From: Atriophallophorus winterbourni
Taxonomy: Eukaryota > Platyhelminthes > Trematoda > Plagiorchiida > Microphallidae
Reading direction: 5' to 3'
Assembly (NCBI GenBank): GCA_013407085.1
Contig: JACCGJ010000641.1
Coordinates: forward strand, 1-64,000
DNA: 64,000 nucleotides
A program made the translations under genes and the position numbers. Positions 36,070-47,484 of this stretch are shown here, piece after piece; positions within the stretch are counted from its first letter, which is position 1; each line of letters opens with the position of its first letter. The notes under the pieces are model-generated. The model worked only from the letters and a program-made list of their open reading frames with translations, did no database searches and was not told where the DNA came from.

Positions 36070-36330
36070 CTTGATTACTATTTTACATTATCTTTTCAAG
36101 GGACAATTTACGTGATGTTTTCCGGTAGACGGAGTTGCAGTGTCTGAACATCTCTAGAGTGTTGCTCATCAGCACACATAAGTCCTTTTGTTCCATGATC
36201 CACGAGAGGCTGTACGCACCAAGTGAATTTTGGAACTCCGAATATTTCCAAGTGTTAACAAGTAACACCTTTGGAAATTGAATAATAGGCGATTTAGGGA
36301 TCAAGCGTGAAGGTTGTCCAGATCCTTCCG
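36070..36330 (-). pseudogene. CR1-like RT thumb fragment
   Basis: WKYSEFQNSLGAYSLSWIME, QKDLCVLMSNTLEMFRHCNS. The same subfamily and extent as 13985-14245, including ccacgagag and aagtccttt on the plus strand. Confidence 0.6.
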
Positions 36331-36679
36331 GAGCAATTCACAATCTTTCGGCTAATTTATCCTCGAAAACATTAACAAAAACTTGTTTAATCTTTAAATG
36401 TATCTACTCCTCGAACAAATCCTAGTATATTTGCACTTACATAGGTACTATATTGACAACCCTTTCACCGTTCTGCCATCGAATGAATGCACTCATTAAA
36501 CGATTGAAAAAATCATCATCTTGTTGATGTGTTGTGCTATTTGTTCGTAGTTGTATACCGTTTTTGTGTTAAAATTCACGTAGATCTATAAATTCGGATA
36601 TTTTCGTGTGAAGCTTTGGGTTCTCTCTTTCTTCTTAGCAGACTAATTAGTTGTAATGATTGATGTAGCTATACATTGT

Positions 36680-36912
36680 TTTTATTCGGTACGTTTCTGT
36701 TTCCTTTGGAATGCGCTTCCTAGAACTACTGTTACAGCTCCCATCGTCAAAACATTCATTTGAAATTTGGAAATGTATTTTACATAAAGATTTGATTAGA
36801 CTAAACGTGATCATGGGTTATTACTTTTTCATGAAGAAATATTTACTATGCTAAGGTAATTGTGAAGCGATCTGCTTTTTGCCACTACAACGTCTCGAAT
36901 CTTGAACATGCC
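36680..36912 (+). pseudogene. CR1-like LINE 3' end
   Basis: Reads RYVSVSFGMRFLELL(L)QLP, SSKHSFEIWKC in shifted frames, i.e. the RTRxFxLWNxLPxxI...P.I..F...LD block. It ends with ctaaggtaattgtgaagc, ttttgcc..., cgaatcttgaa, matching the tail at 54.17-54.23 kb. Confidence 0.6.
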
Positions 36913-37429
36913 TTCACCGTTATCGGTGAAGTTTCTGCCGATTCACGATTTATGGTTGAAAGAGCATTTGGTTTCAAAATGAATTCATGCTACCAATATA
37001 AATACCAGAATATATTTCCATAAATATTATGAATTGGTCATTCTGACTGAAATAACAATAAAAACGTTTCGCCAATATGTAAGAGCAGTATCACGGTTAG
37101 TCCTCATATAATCGTCGGGTTTTTATTGAAAAATACTAAACTTGTTGCCGATGGCTAATAGATAGATAGACAGACAAATTAATCAGTTAATTATATATAA
37201 TTCAATCCTGAAACATTTAGTATAGCGAGGAACCTTAAACAATATATGAAGGCTCGACCGATGGTGAAAATTAAATAGAGATTTGAGTTAATCATTCATT
37301 CGTGAGAATATTCATTTGGACGTGAAAATCTTGCATTCTTTTGAAGAAGAAATTATGTTTATTGCTAAATGACTACCATGCGATATGAGCTGAAGTACAA
37401 TGATTATACCTGTGGTTGAATTTGGGCGT

Positions 37430-37980
37430 GATTTCCACAATCTTCAAAGATGACTGTCGATTTGCCCTTGCGAAACAGCGCTCGGTTGCACTGTTGTCGA
37501 GATTTTTGAGGTTATAGAGCGAATAATGCCAAAAAGCATGGCTCCTACTATGGACCGCTCACGTTAGTTTTGCCAGTGCGGTACAGAATTTGGATGGAAC
37601 ACTCCTGATTAACATATTTTATCACTGTCGAGGACGACTAGTCAGAAAATTGAGCAGATGTAAGTGCATTCGTGTTCGCTACTTAGACATATATACAGCT
37701 TTTGGTAGAGCTACACACAATCTGCCTTCTCGAAACCGATGCTCTTAAAAAATTGTGATTTACTCCTCTCCTAATTGTTCGGCTGACAGTCTCATTGGCA
37801 CGCGAAAGTGTAAGCAATTGGAGCGATTTTGAAGAAACTTATAAGATCAATTTTCACTTAGGCATAAAAGAATTACCCCGCACACAAGCAGGAATGCGTT
37901 TTACTGCAGATTGTAGTAAATCGTAAAGGGAGTTTGGACAGTAGCGAATCACAAGCCATTCGACACAACGAAAAGCAAAC
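37430..37980 (+). pseudogene. CR1-like RT remnant
   Basis: YLDIYTAFGRATHNL at about 37684 matches the RT motif A block YLDIS.AFD.V.HNL. The remainder is too decayed to frame. Other LINE families with this motif are possible. Confidence 0.4.
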
Positions 37981-37984
37981 ACCC

Positions 37985-39940
37985 CAGCTTACACGATTAA
38001 TATTAATGATGCACTTTGAGCATGTCAAAAGGTAAGTTGACCATTCAATGGTTATATATGTTATTTTCGTGCAATGTAATTATTTAGCACGAATTTGAAT
38101 TGGTATTAAAGAGAAATTTCGGCAGTTATTTATTTTAAACCCGCATTATGGACTACCTACGACCGTTGCAACAACAGTGGCAATGTTGTTAATAATGTGT
38201 ACAGACTAAGATATTCTCAATTCGGCCAGCATTGCAGCAAATAATCAATGTTAACATCAAGTCGAGCAAAATTACTGATGCCTAAATACAATCAGTCAGC
38301 ATTAGTACACCCATAAACACATACACCGTGTGCTTCTATCAAAATGTATTCAATCAAACTAAGCCAAAATTGCAAGTAAGCCATTTATATAACTGACTAG
38401 ATTGGTACCAACACGAAAACGCACATCAAGTTCATTTGACTGTTTTAATGAACGTTTAGTTCAACACTACAATTAACAACATAAAGAGAATCAATCTCTT
38501 GAAAAGGATGTACAGAATATCGAGTAAACAATCGTTGTAATGGCAAATTATGCGCAGCACAACCATGGAGACGAGCAACTTACAAACTAATCATTTCCAT
38601 TGATCTTATCAGTTGACGTATATCTACTGTATGGATTGGTCAGCCAATATTTGGTTGTGCCAATCTGAATAATAGTGGCATTCAAGCATGGATTTGTTGT
38701 AGGGCTCACTGAAGCTCATCTTATCGTCTGCACCTGATGACAGCAAACAACCAGAAACCGGTAGTGGTGTGCAAGTGCAGGGGATGTGAGCACGCATGTA
38801 ACTGGTCCAAATGCGCTCATTTACTTCAATATGTAGTTAACATTGATAAAGAGAACTACATTAATGAGGCAAATGTTAGTCATCTAAAGTGTGAACCTCA
38901 ATCAAAGTGGTTGTGGATTTTTGCAGGAGTACGCAGCGGTACGAGATTATTCGGAATATCCACAAAAATAGATCACGACATTTAAAGATGGAGGCAACGG
39001 AGTGTAAATCACACCAAACGTTAATATGGTCAGATCAACGAGAGAATCGAACGCTTGATGCCTCATGGCATCCACTGTAATCAACCTTGACTGATCGTGA
39101 TAAAACACATAAATATCTCTCTTATTCACCAGCTTTTCAATAAGCTATATTCCAAAATTTGTCAAGGAGCATAACATTTTACGGAAAATTCCCTTATTTT
39201 TCAAAAAAAATATAAATGGATCCCATCAATATCAACTATTAAACATGCTACGTGTTGTAGCACACTACGGTTCAGTCGATATAGATGTTAGTTATGGTAT
39301 CAAAAGATCGCGAACTAGTCGTTTTTGGACGCATATGTTTGATCTGAAGATTCTGATTGCAATCGCCTCAGTTGTTCGCACTATGTTTCAGCCAACTCTT
39401 CGTCACACGTTGCGATTAGCTATGTCAACAACTGAGAACGCCTCCTCAGGGTTTACTCAGTGCTTCGTGTCAATCCGATAGGCTAGAATTGAGCTATTCA
39501 CCATCTTAAAATTGCCCTCGCTGTTTGGTAACATATAAGCAACTTTCCATTAAACAAAGAAAATTGTCATTAATTATGATTCAAATTTATCGCATGGTTG
39601 AAAACTTACTAAATTTTTAGATGGGAAATAAATACAAACTCAAGTCGTAATCCAGAGTGGAAAGAAATCCAAATGCATAAATTCACGTGATAGTATTGAT
39701 GATTGTTTCAAAGCTTCTCACGTGATGTTAACTAGGAAAATCGTGTTTTCTCTTTTATTGATGATTCCCGGAGTCAATCTGGAAAGCATTTTCACCTTAT
39801 ATAATTGGGGGCGCATATACTGTCTTAGCCACGTTCGTCAAACAAGAATAGTCGTTTTCAATAACGTTTGTAATCAGGCTATGAAAGTTGAAGCCATGTT
39901 GATGCAAGAAAAACTTTTCAAAAGCATTTGATCTGCCAAT
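37985..39940. other. Spacer; only a family C fragment recognised
   Basis: Apart from 38665-38790, the frames at 38737, 39245 and 39722 (+) are not recognised. Confidence 0.4.
38665..38790 (+). repeat. Family C fragment with well-kept hammerhead-like motif
   Basis: At 38725-38771: GCAC, CUGAUGA, CAGC-AAACA-ACCA, GAAA, CCGGUA, GUGGUGUGC. Stem I keeps at least 4 bp, core intact; stem II has lost a pair. Flanked by gcaggggatgtgagca. Confidence 0.6.
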
Positions 39941-39944
39941 CACG

Positions 39945-40145
39945 AAATACTCTTGTTTAAACTCTCTCATTACGAAGTGGATGGTAAACTCCAAGCATGG
40001 ATAAAAGAATGGTTAACATCACGAGAGATGTATGCACAAGTGAAAGCTAAGCATCCGAGTCAGTTCAAGTTACCTGCCGTGACCCATAAGGCCTCGGCTT
40101 GCTATTGTTGGGAAACAAAGTTAATAAACTTGTCCAGGAGGATAA
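39945..40145 (+). pseudogene. CR1/jockey-type RT fragment
   Basis: KLSHYEVDGKLQAWIKEWLT, SREMYAQVKAKHPSQFKLPA corresponds to the KL..YGVDGKLL.WI.EWL..R...V.V.G..S......GVPQGS block between motifs A and B. It breaks off just before the GVPQGS position. Confidence 0.7.
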
Positions 40146-40539
40146 AGAAGAATAGCAAATCAATCAATCGTTCCCGAAGCACCTCTTGCAGATCGTGAAC
40201 AGAAAGGCCAGGGTAAAGCTGGGCGTTTCTGCGGACTCTTGAACTGTAGCACCCATTCCTTGTTTTGCCATGAGAGGAAAAGCACCTGGTTTCATTTGTG
40301 TTCTTTCATTCACAATTTTGTACAGTATTTTTTGGATTATATCCCATTATTTCCACCAAGCGTTGCCGGTACTGTGGTTTGTCCTGCCGAACGAGGGTGG
40401 TCATTCTGTTCGGTATTCGGCAAAATAAAGCAATGTTTCATGAGTAGCAAAATCACAATGAACGGCCCAGGCTCATTGTTGGGTGAGGCGTCCTACACAT
40501 GACACGTGCGACCTTGGTAATGTACTTATCCGAACATTG

Positions 40540-40800
40540 CGGATGCATGTTGTGACATGTTGTAACCTTACGCTTCAATTGCATTACCGCTTACTTCGCA
40601 CACCCCTTTGTGTTCTCTATATAAACACTGGCCCTGTTCAGCTCTAGGACCTGCGAACCTGTGTCCTGAGTCTCGGCTTGGTCATTTCATAACCATCCTG
40701 TGTTGTTCTGTTCCCTGTCTCGGTGGGCTTGGTCTCTCGTATCATCTAGTTTATCACCTGGCACAACTGTCTGTCAAACCCACTACATAGCACTCATCTT
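40540..40800 (+). promoter_or_regulatory. Possible solo LTR or promoter (TATA box at 40619)
   Basis: tatataaacactggcc lies about 70 bp after a tgttgtaacc run and is followed by a C/T-rich transcribed-looking stretch (ctcggcttggtcatttc, ctgtctgtcaaaccc). An LTR is possible; no partner LTR or coding region was found nearby. Confidence 0.25.
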
Positions 40801-41029
40801 TTCAGTGAAATCCATTTTCTGGTTCTACTGCGAACAATGAATCGGAAGGTGCGGACATCTTTGCTCGGAGTAAATCGAGAGTTTAATTGGATTTGCATCT
40901 AAAGGTAGTTTAACAACTAGTTGTAATGTGTATTTAAGTAAGTGAAATCATGTTGGACTTCGTTTAGTTCACAGAGTGCTTATCTGAATCTCCAAAAGTC
41001 GAATTTAATTATGACCTTCGTCTCGTCGC

Positions 41030-41383
41030 TGTCTCAAAGCAGTGCAGACAGAATCTAACACAAGCACGGGGTGGTCACTCCGCCTCAATGGAACTTATCA
41101 GGCGATTAATTCGATATCCGATGCGTTCGAAGTCAAAACAAGATTCAGAATAGATGGCCGATCTATTCTTTTTATTCGTGTATGGTTGAAGACGTGGTAG
41201 TACAATGGTACTAGGTCGAATACTTCGCGGAGTTTGTGCTCCAGTGAGTTCGTTGGATGCTGGCCTCTTGAATATACCACCGGAAGTTTGAAGTCCCCGA
41301 TGATTAGCATTTGAGCGTGCGGTCAAGCATTGAGGCGCTGAAGTCTTTCAACCAGCATATAGTTGTGTTCTGCGGTCGATGTT
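41030..41383 (-). pseudogene. CR1-like LINE: endonuclease C-terminal part
   Basis: Reads STAEHNYMLVERLQRLNA, MLIIGDFKLPVVYS, TRIKRIDRPSILNLVLTSNA, SDIELIA-stop, VPLRRSDHPVLVLDS. GDFxLP, SILxLVLTS and PLxxSDHxVL are standard endonuclease motifs of CR1/jockey-type LINEs. It continues the element interrupted by the RTE. No RT follows, so the element stops here or was deleted. Confidence 0.75.
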
Positions 41384-42831
41384 CATCATCATCATCATCA
41401 CAGACAGCATTACACCGGTAGCGCGTACCGAATGCTTAACTGCCACACAACCATGAAAAAGTAAAATCCTAAAAGATGGGGAAGGGTTGGACTTAAATAG
41501 CTACGGATTCTATAGAAGATTAAGCACAAACAAACGGGGTAGAGGTGCCTACGCCTCGAATGGAACATGCATTCAAACAAGTTTCGTGGACGAGTAGAGC
41601 GACATCAGCATGGCAGCTTCATTGCGGCTTTCACTGCCATGCATCATAACAAGCTTTTCTCATCACTCCGCTTGACAACATACAAGGTTAAGCAAACACT
41701 CCAAGAAGATGCTTAGTGCAAGACAACCATTGAACACGGTTTCGGGACATATCCTGAAGCGTAACTAGCCATTGCGATATATGATCGCGGAGGCACCAGC
41801 CTGGAAGACGCGCTGCGTCGACTTTGGAAAAGTTACTAGTAAGGGTTTTTAACTGCTTATGCCATGTGACGGTTTGGCCACCCCGAGACTTACGCCAATC
41901 TGGATGTGGTGTCGCAAAAAGAATCTGTTTCGGAAGTCGGTGGTCAGGCATCCGTAAAACGTGACCCAACCAGCGTAACCTATGCAGGTTGATTTGCTTC
42001 TCTATATCACATTACTACCGAACAACTTATTTCGGAGAGCATCGGTGCGTATGCGATTGTAACAGCTAACTCCTAGACTGTTGCGGAGACATCGGTTGTC
42101 AAATAGTTGGAGACGCTGGATGTGTTCTTTACGTAGGGTCCAGGTTTCGCACCCATACACTAACACAGCGCGAACTGTCGCTTTATAGACTCTACCCTTG
42201 GGTAACAGAGACAGTCCTTTCTGACGCCAGAGGTGACCTAGGTTGAGGAATGCTATGGTCGCTTTAGAAATACGTGCCGAGACCTCGTAATTTAACGATG
42301 CAGAATTATTGATACAACTACCGAGATACGTAAAACGATCTACAATTTGAAGAGCCTGATTGTCAAGTAATAAAATGTTGTGTGATAAGTCGATGTCTTG
42401 CAGCAGAACACTGCACTCAGAGGGTGCAAAACGCATTCCAAATGCGGGCGCAATACTAGATAGCTTGTTCAGTATCGCCTGTGCATCTTTGTACGAATCA
42501 AAGAGCAGAACTTTGTCATCAGCATAGTTCAAGTCAAGAAGCTTGACGCCTGGCATTATGTGAACTCCGAAGGCTGGAGCACCGTCGCTGCATAATTCCA
42601 TGATAGCATCAATTACGAAATTGAACAAAAACGGAGAAATCGGACATCCTTGTTGGACGCCACTAGTAGTGTGGAATTTGGGAGAAAGTTCGTTGTAAAC
42701 CTTAACGCATCCGGATGTATGTGCTGTCGATGTTTGTGAGCGGTATATGACCCCGGTTGTACAGCTGTCACCAGATTCCAAATCAAGTGAGCATCACAGC
42801 GTGTCACCGAGTTAAAGACCAGTATCTGAGA
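41384..42831 (-). mobile_element. RTE-type LINE, 5'-truncated, nested in a CR1-like LINE
   Basis: Minus-strand RT fragment at 42781-42002: SGVQQGCPISPFLFNF (motif B), LNYADDKVLLF (motif C), RFTYLGSCINNSAS, ARISKATIAFLNLGHLWRQK, GRVYKATVRAVLVYGCETWT, FDNRCLRN; then after a frameshift LGHVLRMPDHRLPKQILF (41969-41688). The 3' end at 41384 is an ATG-repeat run, typical of RTE. CGATGTT flanks it at 41377-41383 and 42832-42838, a probable 7-bp target-site duplication. The endonuclease and first half of the RT are missing. Confidence 0.85.
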
Positions 42832-42838
42832 CGATGTT

Positions 42839-44540
42839 TATTTTCAGTCGCTTGTGACAATATAACGCGACACCACCTCCAACGCCACCACGGTGATGGC
42901 ATAGACGTGTCGTTTGGGGGATATAGAAAGTCCACTGTTGGTCATACTCGATTAAATCCAAGATTAAGTCACAGCAATAAGATCAGATGAATTGTATACA
43001 CAGACATTAATCAGTTCCGCCAATTTTTGAGTAAACATAATCATCTGTATAAGCACATTTGATCGATACCGCTTTATGTAATGATTAAACATGTTTGCTA
43101 TTAGATAAGTCGTTAAACAGTGTAATGCTGGATCCCGCTGAATAGTCAGTGCTGATGAAACATGTGAGCTTTATATTGGTCAGCGACCGTTTGAATAGAC
43201 AATTAGGTCTCGGTCCGACTCCATTTGAGCCTGACCTACGACGTTTTTATGTATTTATTTCTTCCATTTGGATGGAAACGCTACTGTCCGCTGTATCCCG
43301 ACGAGGGAGTGTTTGACTTATGACATTGGGTTTGGGTGGGCTAAGTCTAACATCCTTGGGCAATGTTTGTTTTGCTTTTTTCCATTCCAACCTTAATCTT
43401 TTGGCCATAGCGCTGGTTTAGAACGTAATCTTCAGGGGTTTCAGTCCATCTCCCTTATATTGTGGCGAAAATGGAACTCGAAAAGTGTCTACAACAACGG
43501 CAGTAGAAATATCAAGAGAACACGCAATGTAGCGCCACTGCTGGAAGTCGTGCACTTCGGTTGCTTGAATCGATGCTCGAGAATTATTTTTTGGTACACC
43601 AAGTACAACAATACTTCGTGATACCGTTTTTCCTTGGCGGTCAAGCTACCGTTTTTTTCCCACCATTGTACATAGGGATATATGCGGCAGTTTGAGTCGG
43701 GATCCGTCTTGAGTCGGTACGTATTCAGCAGTAGGTTCTCGATATCAGCCTCGCATTTCGGTGTGACCTTTAGCAGCAAGGTTGACCAATATGAGCCAAA
43801 GTTGAGTGGCGAGTTCGACGAGTCACTTTTTCTGCGATTACATGTTCAATTTGCATTAGGTGGCAAAGTTGAGACCATTTCTCGACCTCGTGTTTCTGTT
43901 TGTTATCAAACAGAATTTCTTGGGACTCGCTAACGTTTCTACATACCACGCTCAGCGCTTATGGGGAGTTCTTATTGCGTATCGGATACCCAGACGTTTT
44001 AGAATTTTAACCATTTTGGGCTTGACTTTGTGAGTCTGGTACAGCAGCTTTGGAGTGCAGAGCTGAGATCGACCGTATCAGTACATCTCTGTAAGAAGTT
44101 CACACGGCCGTGGTCGTTTTAGCTGATTTCAAATCGTGATTAACCTTGTTTTTTTCTGTTTTTGTCACACCAATAGACTAAGTCTCAGATTCCTCCATCG
44201 GTTGCTCAGAAATCGTTGTATTGATAAAATGGTTTATATTAGTGATCACTTGCGTGCCCACATGATTTACCAATATTTCCTCCACACGTCGAAGGCTCAA
44301 CTCAAAACTGGTCATTCTATTTTCTATTTTGGAAAACACGTTATGACTTGACTCTCCTTGGGACTCGTCGGTTTTTCACACGCTTTGCACGTTACCTCGG
44401 GACAATTCTGCGTGTCGAGATGTGTCCTATCAGCTGAGCCGGCCGGGACCATTGTTTCGTTCGCGGATCCGGGCCTTGGCACAGAGGTCAAGTTGGTTCC
44501 ATGTTGTTGTCGGGTGAACAATTCTCATTGTCCCAGCTTG
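42839..44540 (-). pseudogene. CR1-like LINE: ORF1 and endonuclease start
   Basis: Minus strand: a Cys-containing stretch (VTCKACEKPTSPKESQVITC, 44380-44460), a coiled-coil-like stretch (SKIENRMTSFELSLRRVEEI), then the ORF1 core shared with 16.4 kb (SESQEILFDNKQKHEVEKWS; KCEADIENLLLNTYRLK; CRIYPYVQWWEKN), then VRLSPPKPN near 43.35 kb, and the endonuclease motif HHRGGVGGGVALYCHKRLK at about 42.84-42.95 kb. Several stops and frameshifts. The endonuclease resumes beyond the RTE insertion at 41383. Confidence 0.65.
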
Positions 44541-44761
44541 ATCGATCGTTTTTGTGTCCGTATGTTAAATCTCGTGATGCGTCCATACGTTAGTAGCCTG
44601 AAGTGGGTTGTTCGGCTGAATGATAGGTGTTCGTTCGGTGGTTGCTTTTGAACTCGTGATCTCATCAAAGTATTTGAAAATATTCGAGACCGATCGGGAG
44701 TCCATAAATGATGAGATTACCATCATGAAAATAAAGTTTGCAATGAATCGGTTATAGTAAG

Positions 44762-44810
44762 TTTTTGGTAACGTTTCGCTTCTGAACACAGAAGCTTCGT
44801 CACACCAAGG
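44762..44810 (-). ncRNA. Hammerhead-type motif of Penelope 3' end (family P)
   Basis: Read on the minus strand: UUGGU, core GUGACGA (consensus CUGACGA, first base mutated), stem II GCUUCU/AGAAGC, GAAA, then CGUU and ACCAA. Stem I UUGGU/ACCAA pairs perfectly over 5 bp and stem II over 6 bp; the minimal stem III uses the A-CG-U palindrome, giving GUU as cleavage triplet. It lies about 185 bp past the stop codon of the Penelope ORF on the same strand, where such elements are known to carry hammerheads. The core mutation predicts weak or no cleavage in this copy. Confidence 0.7.
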
Positions 44811-44994
44811 GTGTCGGTACGAACAGTGTTCAGGTTTAAATGGCATTCTCTTGACCAATCCTGAGTTCTCTAAGCTAGACAGGAGAGATCAAGATAATTG
44901 ATCACACCTCCTAATTGCTGTGTTCATCCTTAATTGTTTATTAATTGCACAGGTCAGCGTCTGCCGACACACTGCTTACGTAATCATTTGCGTA
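44811..44994 (-). other. Penelope 3' untranslated/pLTR segment
   Basis: Joins the GIY-YIG stop codon to the hammerhead motif. It shares stretches (gattggtcaa, acagtgttc..taccgacac) with the tails at 53.7-54.4 kb (+) and 62.5-62.6 kb (-), so it is part of the element and not host DNA. Confidence 0.65.
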
Positions 44995-46466
44995 TTAGGT
45001 GTGATGTTCGTTAATCCTTATCCGCTGCAAAACCGAACGCCAGATTGTTGAGATATCCGCCCCATCCACCTTGTTCACCGCATTCGCCCCAGCCTTTGTT
45101 ATTTCAACAGCCTCGGCGTGAAGTCTTTCCCTATAAGATTTCACACCCCGTCTTATCACTTTCACGTTATCAAGATCTACGCTGTGTCCAGTGTCTAGCA
45201 CGTGTTCAGCTAGGGCCGAATCCCGAATCAGTGATTGATATTCACTGGGATTGCGGGGTCGCTTTCCCACTCGTTTCCTGTGTTCGTTTACCCTAGTGCA
45301 GAGTTCTCTAGACGTTTGCCCAATGTAAACACCGCGCAACCCTTGCAGTTGATTTTGTAGATGCAGTTCGTCGCACAACCTAAAGGAGTCTTATCTTTGA
45401 GATGCATTAATACGGAGCGGAGAGTTCTACCTGCCTTATATGTTACTCTAATACCTGCGCTATTCAAGAGTCGACTTATTCCTTCGGAGGCGCTTTTGAC
45501 ATACGGTAGAGATACCGTAGCTCGCCAAACCTTTTCCGTCTTCGGTTGCGGATATTTAACTCGGTTCAATTGGCGTTTAATTAAGCTCTTGGGGTAACCA
45601 TGATTTGCAAGTCGGCGACTGACTTCTTCATGAGCTCGTCTCTTATCTGCATCATCGCTGCAGAGGCGGTCAACCTTGTAGAATAGCGATTTTGCTATGG
45701 ACTGAAATACCCTTTTGGGGTGCGCAGATGTGAATCTCAAAATGGCATCCGTGTCGATAGGCTTACGATATACCGTTGTTCTTATCTTGCCGTTGTCTTT
45801 TTGCGCGAGACAGTCCAAGAACGGAAGTGTCCCTTCCGTAGACTCGGTTTCTTTTGTGACCTGGATTTTTGGATTCAAACTATTGAGATAACTATGAAAT
45901 ACTTCTAGTCTGTTTCGCTTTATGATGAATGTATCGTCGACATAGCGCCACCATATCTTTGGTTTTAACGCTTCGTTTCTCAAAGCTATCTCTTCGAAGT
46001 GCTCCATGTACATATTCGCTAGCACTGGAGAAATGGGTGAGCCCATCGCTAAACCATCGTTTTGCTTGTATAGCTGTCCATTAAATATGAAGTGGTTCAT
46101 ATTTAGAAAAATTGCTACACCGTTGATGATTTGTTGTACACTCAAGTTTGTACGATCATTCAAGGTCATATCGGAGTTGAGTGATTTCCTCACTAATTCT
46201 AAAGCGCTTGTAGTGTCAACATTCGTGAACAAGGAGCTTACGTCAAAACTAACCAGCATCTCATCCTCCCCAATTGTTACGGTACTTAAGCGACCAACAA
46301 AATCAAACGAGTTCTTAATCAAAGAATTCGTGTTACCAACCAATGGCTTCAAAAGCTGAGCAAGGTGCTTAGCCAATTCGTGTGCTGCGGATCCAATGCT
46401 GTCTACAATGGGCCTTAAGGGGATGCCTACCTTATGTATCTTTGAAAGTCCATAGAAACTGCACAC
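44995..46466 (-). pseudogene. Penelope-like element: reverse transcriptase plus GIY-YIG endonuclease (frameshifted)
   Basis: Retroelement ORF. Segment 46466 to about 45330 encodes the RT: YGLSKIHK, LRPIVDSIGSAAHEL, motif A LVSFDVSSLFTNV, motif B GLAMGSPISPVLANMYMEHF, motif C WWRYVDDTFI, then LPFLDC, YRKPIDTDAILRF and a Cys-rich NCIYKINCKGC. Segment about 45340-44995 encodes the GIY-YIG domain, GVYIGQTSRELCTRVNEHRK, ending INEHHT-stop. The frames break near 45331-45337; loss of one G in a run before GVYIG explains it. The N-terminal part before SKIHK is missing, so the copy is 5'-truncated. Otherwise it is the best-preserved mobile ORF here, so insertion was fairly recent. Its 3' flank carries a Penelope-type hammerhead motif at 44762-44810. 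Confidence 0.92.
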
Positions 46467-46559
46467 GACTTTTACAATGTTTTACGCAAACCTTTGCTCG
46501 CAATGTTTTCGCTGTTCTCGGTGACTGGCATTTTACCCGTTTCAATTGGTAGTGAATCA

Positions 46560-46690
46560 AGATAAGGTCAAACGTGATGCGCAAACTGACGACTAACTTC
46601 ATGATGAGCTCGCTCTATTTTTTGGGTAACCTCACTGCATGTGTTCAACTTTTTGGAATAGCTCTCCTGATACTAACTAAATTGGACGCA
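46560..46690 (-). pseudogene. Scrap of a second Penelope-like ORF
   Basis: Reads KKLNTCSEVTQKIERAHHEV, then SRQFAHHV before a stop. This parallels YKVDRLCSDDADKRRAHEEV, then SRRLANHG in the neighbouring copy but is much diverged. It lies directly upstream of the truncated 5' end of the 46.47-kb copy on the same strand, giving a partial head-to-tail arrangement. Confidence 0.5.
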
Positions 46691-46699
46691 CAGTGTGGT

Positions 46700-47287
46700 A
46701 CCTAAAAACCGCAACTCTGTTAATTGGCCTACAATAAATCCTAGCTCGAATCGTTCCATTGTTTATTCGTGCAATGCAGTTCAAAAAGCTAATTATCCCT
46801 GTCGTAGACATGACTTTATTTGTAACCTATAAATTTAGATAAAGATTATGATGGCTTTTATGAAATTCCTCTATTTGGTGGTATTTTGTGATAATGAATT
46901 CAGATGTGATAGCTTCAAAATCTTTAATGAGGAAATTTCGGATACAAATTTTTATTAGTGTATTCTACTATCATGTTTAATTTAATTTATATCAGATAAT
47001 GCTGCGTTCATTCAGCCAAGATGAGAAAATGGATAGAAGTTATCTAAAAGATTGTTGTATGCAAATGACAAGACAACTCATCTCGTATCACGAAATGGAA
47101 CCAAAGAAAAAAAGTTAAATACGCCAAAACAATTATTTAATATCAAAAATGATAATGATTTCAAACAAGATCAGCTGAGTGTACTAGAAAAACACATTTC
47201 AAGAGAACACGATTTTGTAATGAACACTCGCTAGTTCGTTTGAATGAGCACAAATTAGTTCTACGTTTCCAACCATTTCGGCTCGCG
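46700..47287. other. Downstream region of the PPEF gene
   Basis: AT-rich; expected to hold the 3' UTR (minus strand). An aataaa-like signal cannot be singled out. Confidence 0.35.
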
Positions 47288-47484
47288 TCATTCTTCGTTA
47301 TATTCCATCACGTCACACTTCTCTCCTGCCAAGCGAAATGCTTCCAGAAATTCGTTGAAGTCAATATATCCGTCTTTGTTTAAGTCGATCAATTTAGCAA
47401 GATCCTCGATATTTTCTTCGTCCAAATTTGTCCGGTTCGGAAGACGAGAACAGGCCATTTTGAATTCTTCTAGCGTGATCAAAC
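47288..47484 (-). CDS. PPEF exon G (EF hands 2-3 and C-terminus)
   Basis: Acceptor catccttgtag at 47485; 197 nt ending in TGA at 47288-47290. It reads LITLEEFKMACSRLPNRT, a linker, then EF hand 3 with canonical loop DLNKDGYIDFNE and the tail EYNEE. The two C-terminal hands keep all calcium-coordinating positions. Confidence 0.92.

Noticed and set aside
38947..39481. Frames on both strands as exons
   Set aside because: Short, unrecognised, with no splice-signal support or repeat copies.
45045..46359. Plus-strand open frames at 45045, 45361, 45720 and 46006
   Set aside because: Shadows of the well-supported minus-strand Penelope ORF.
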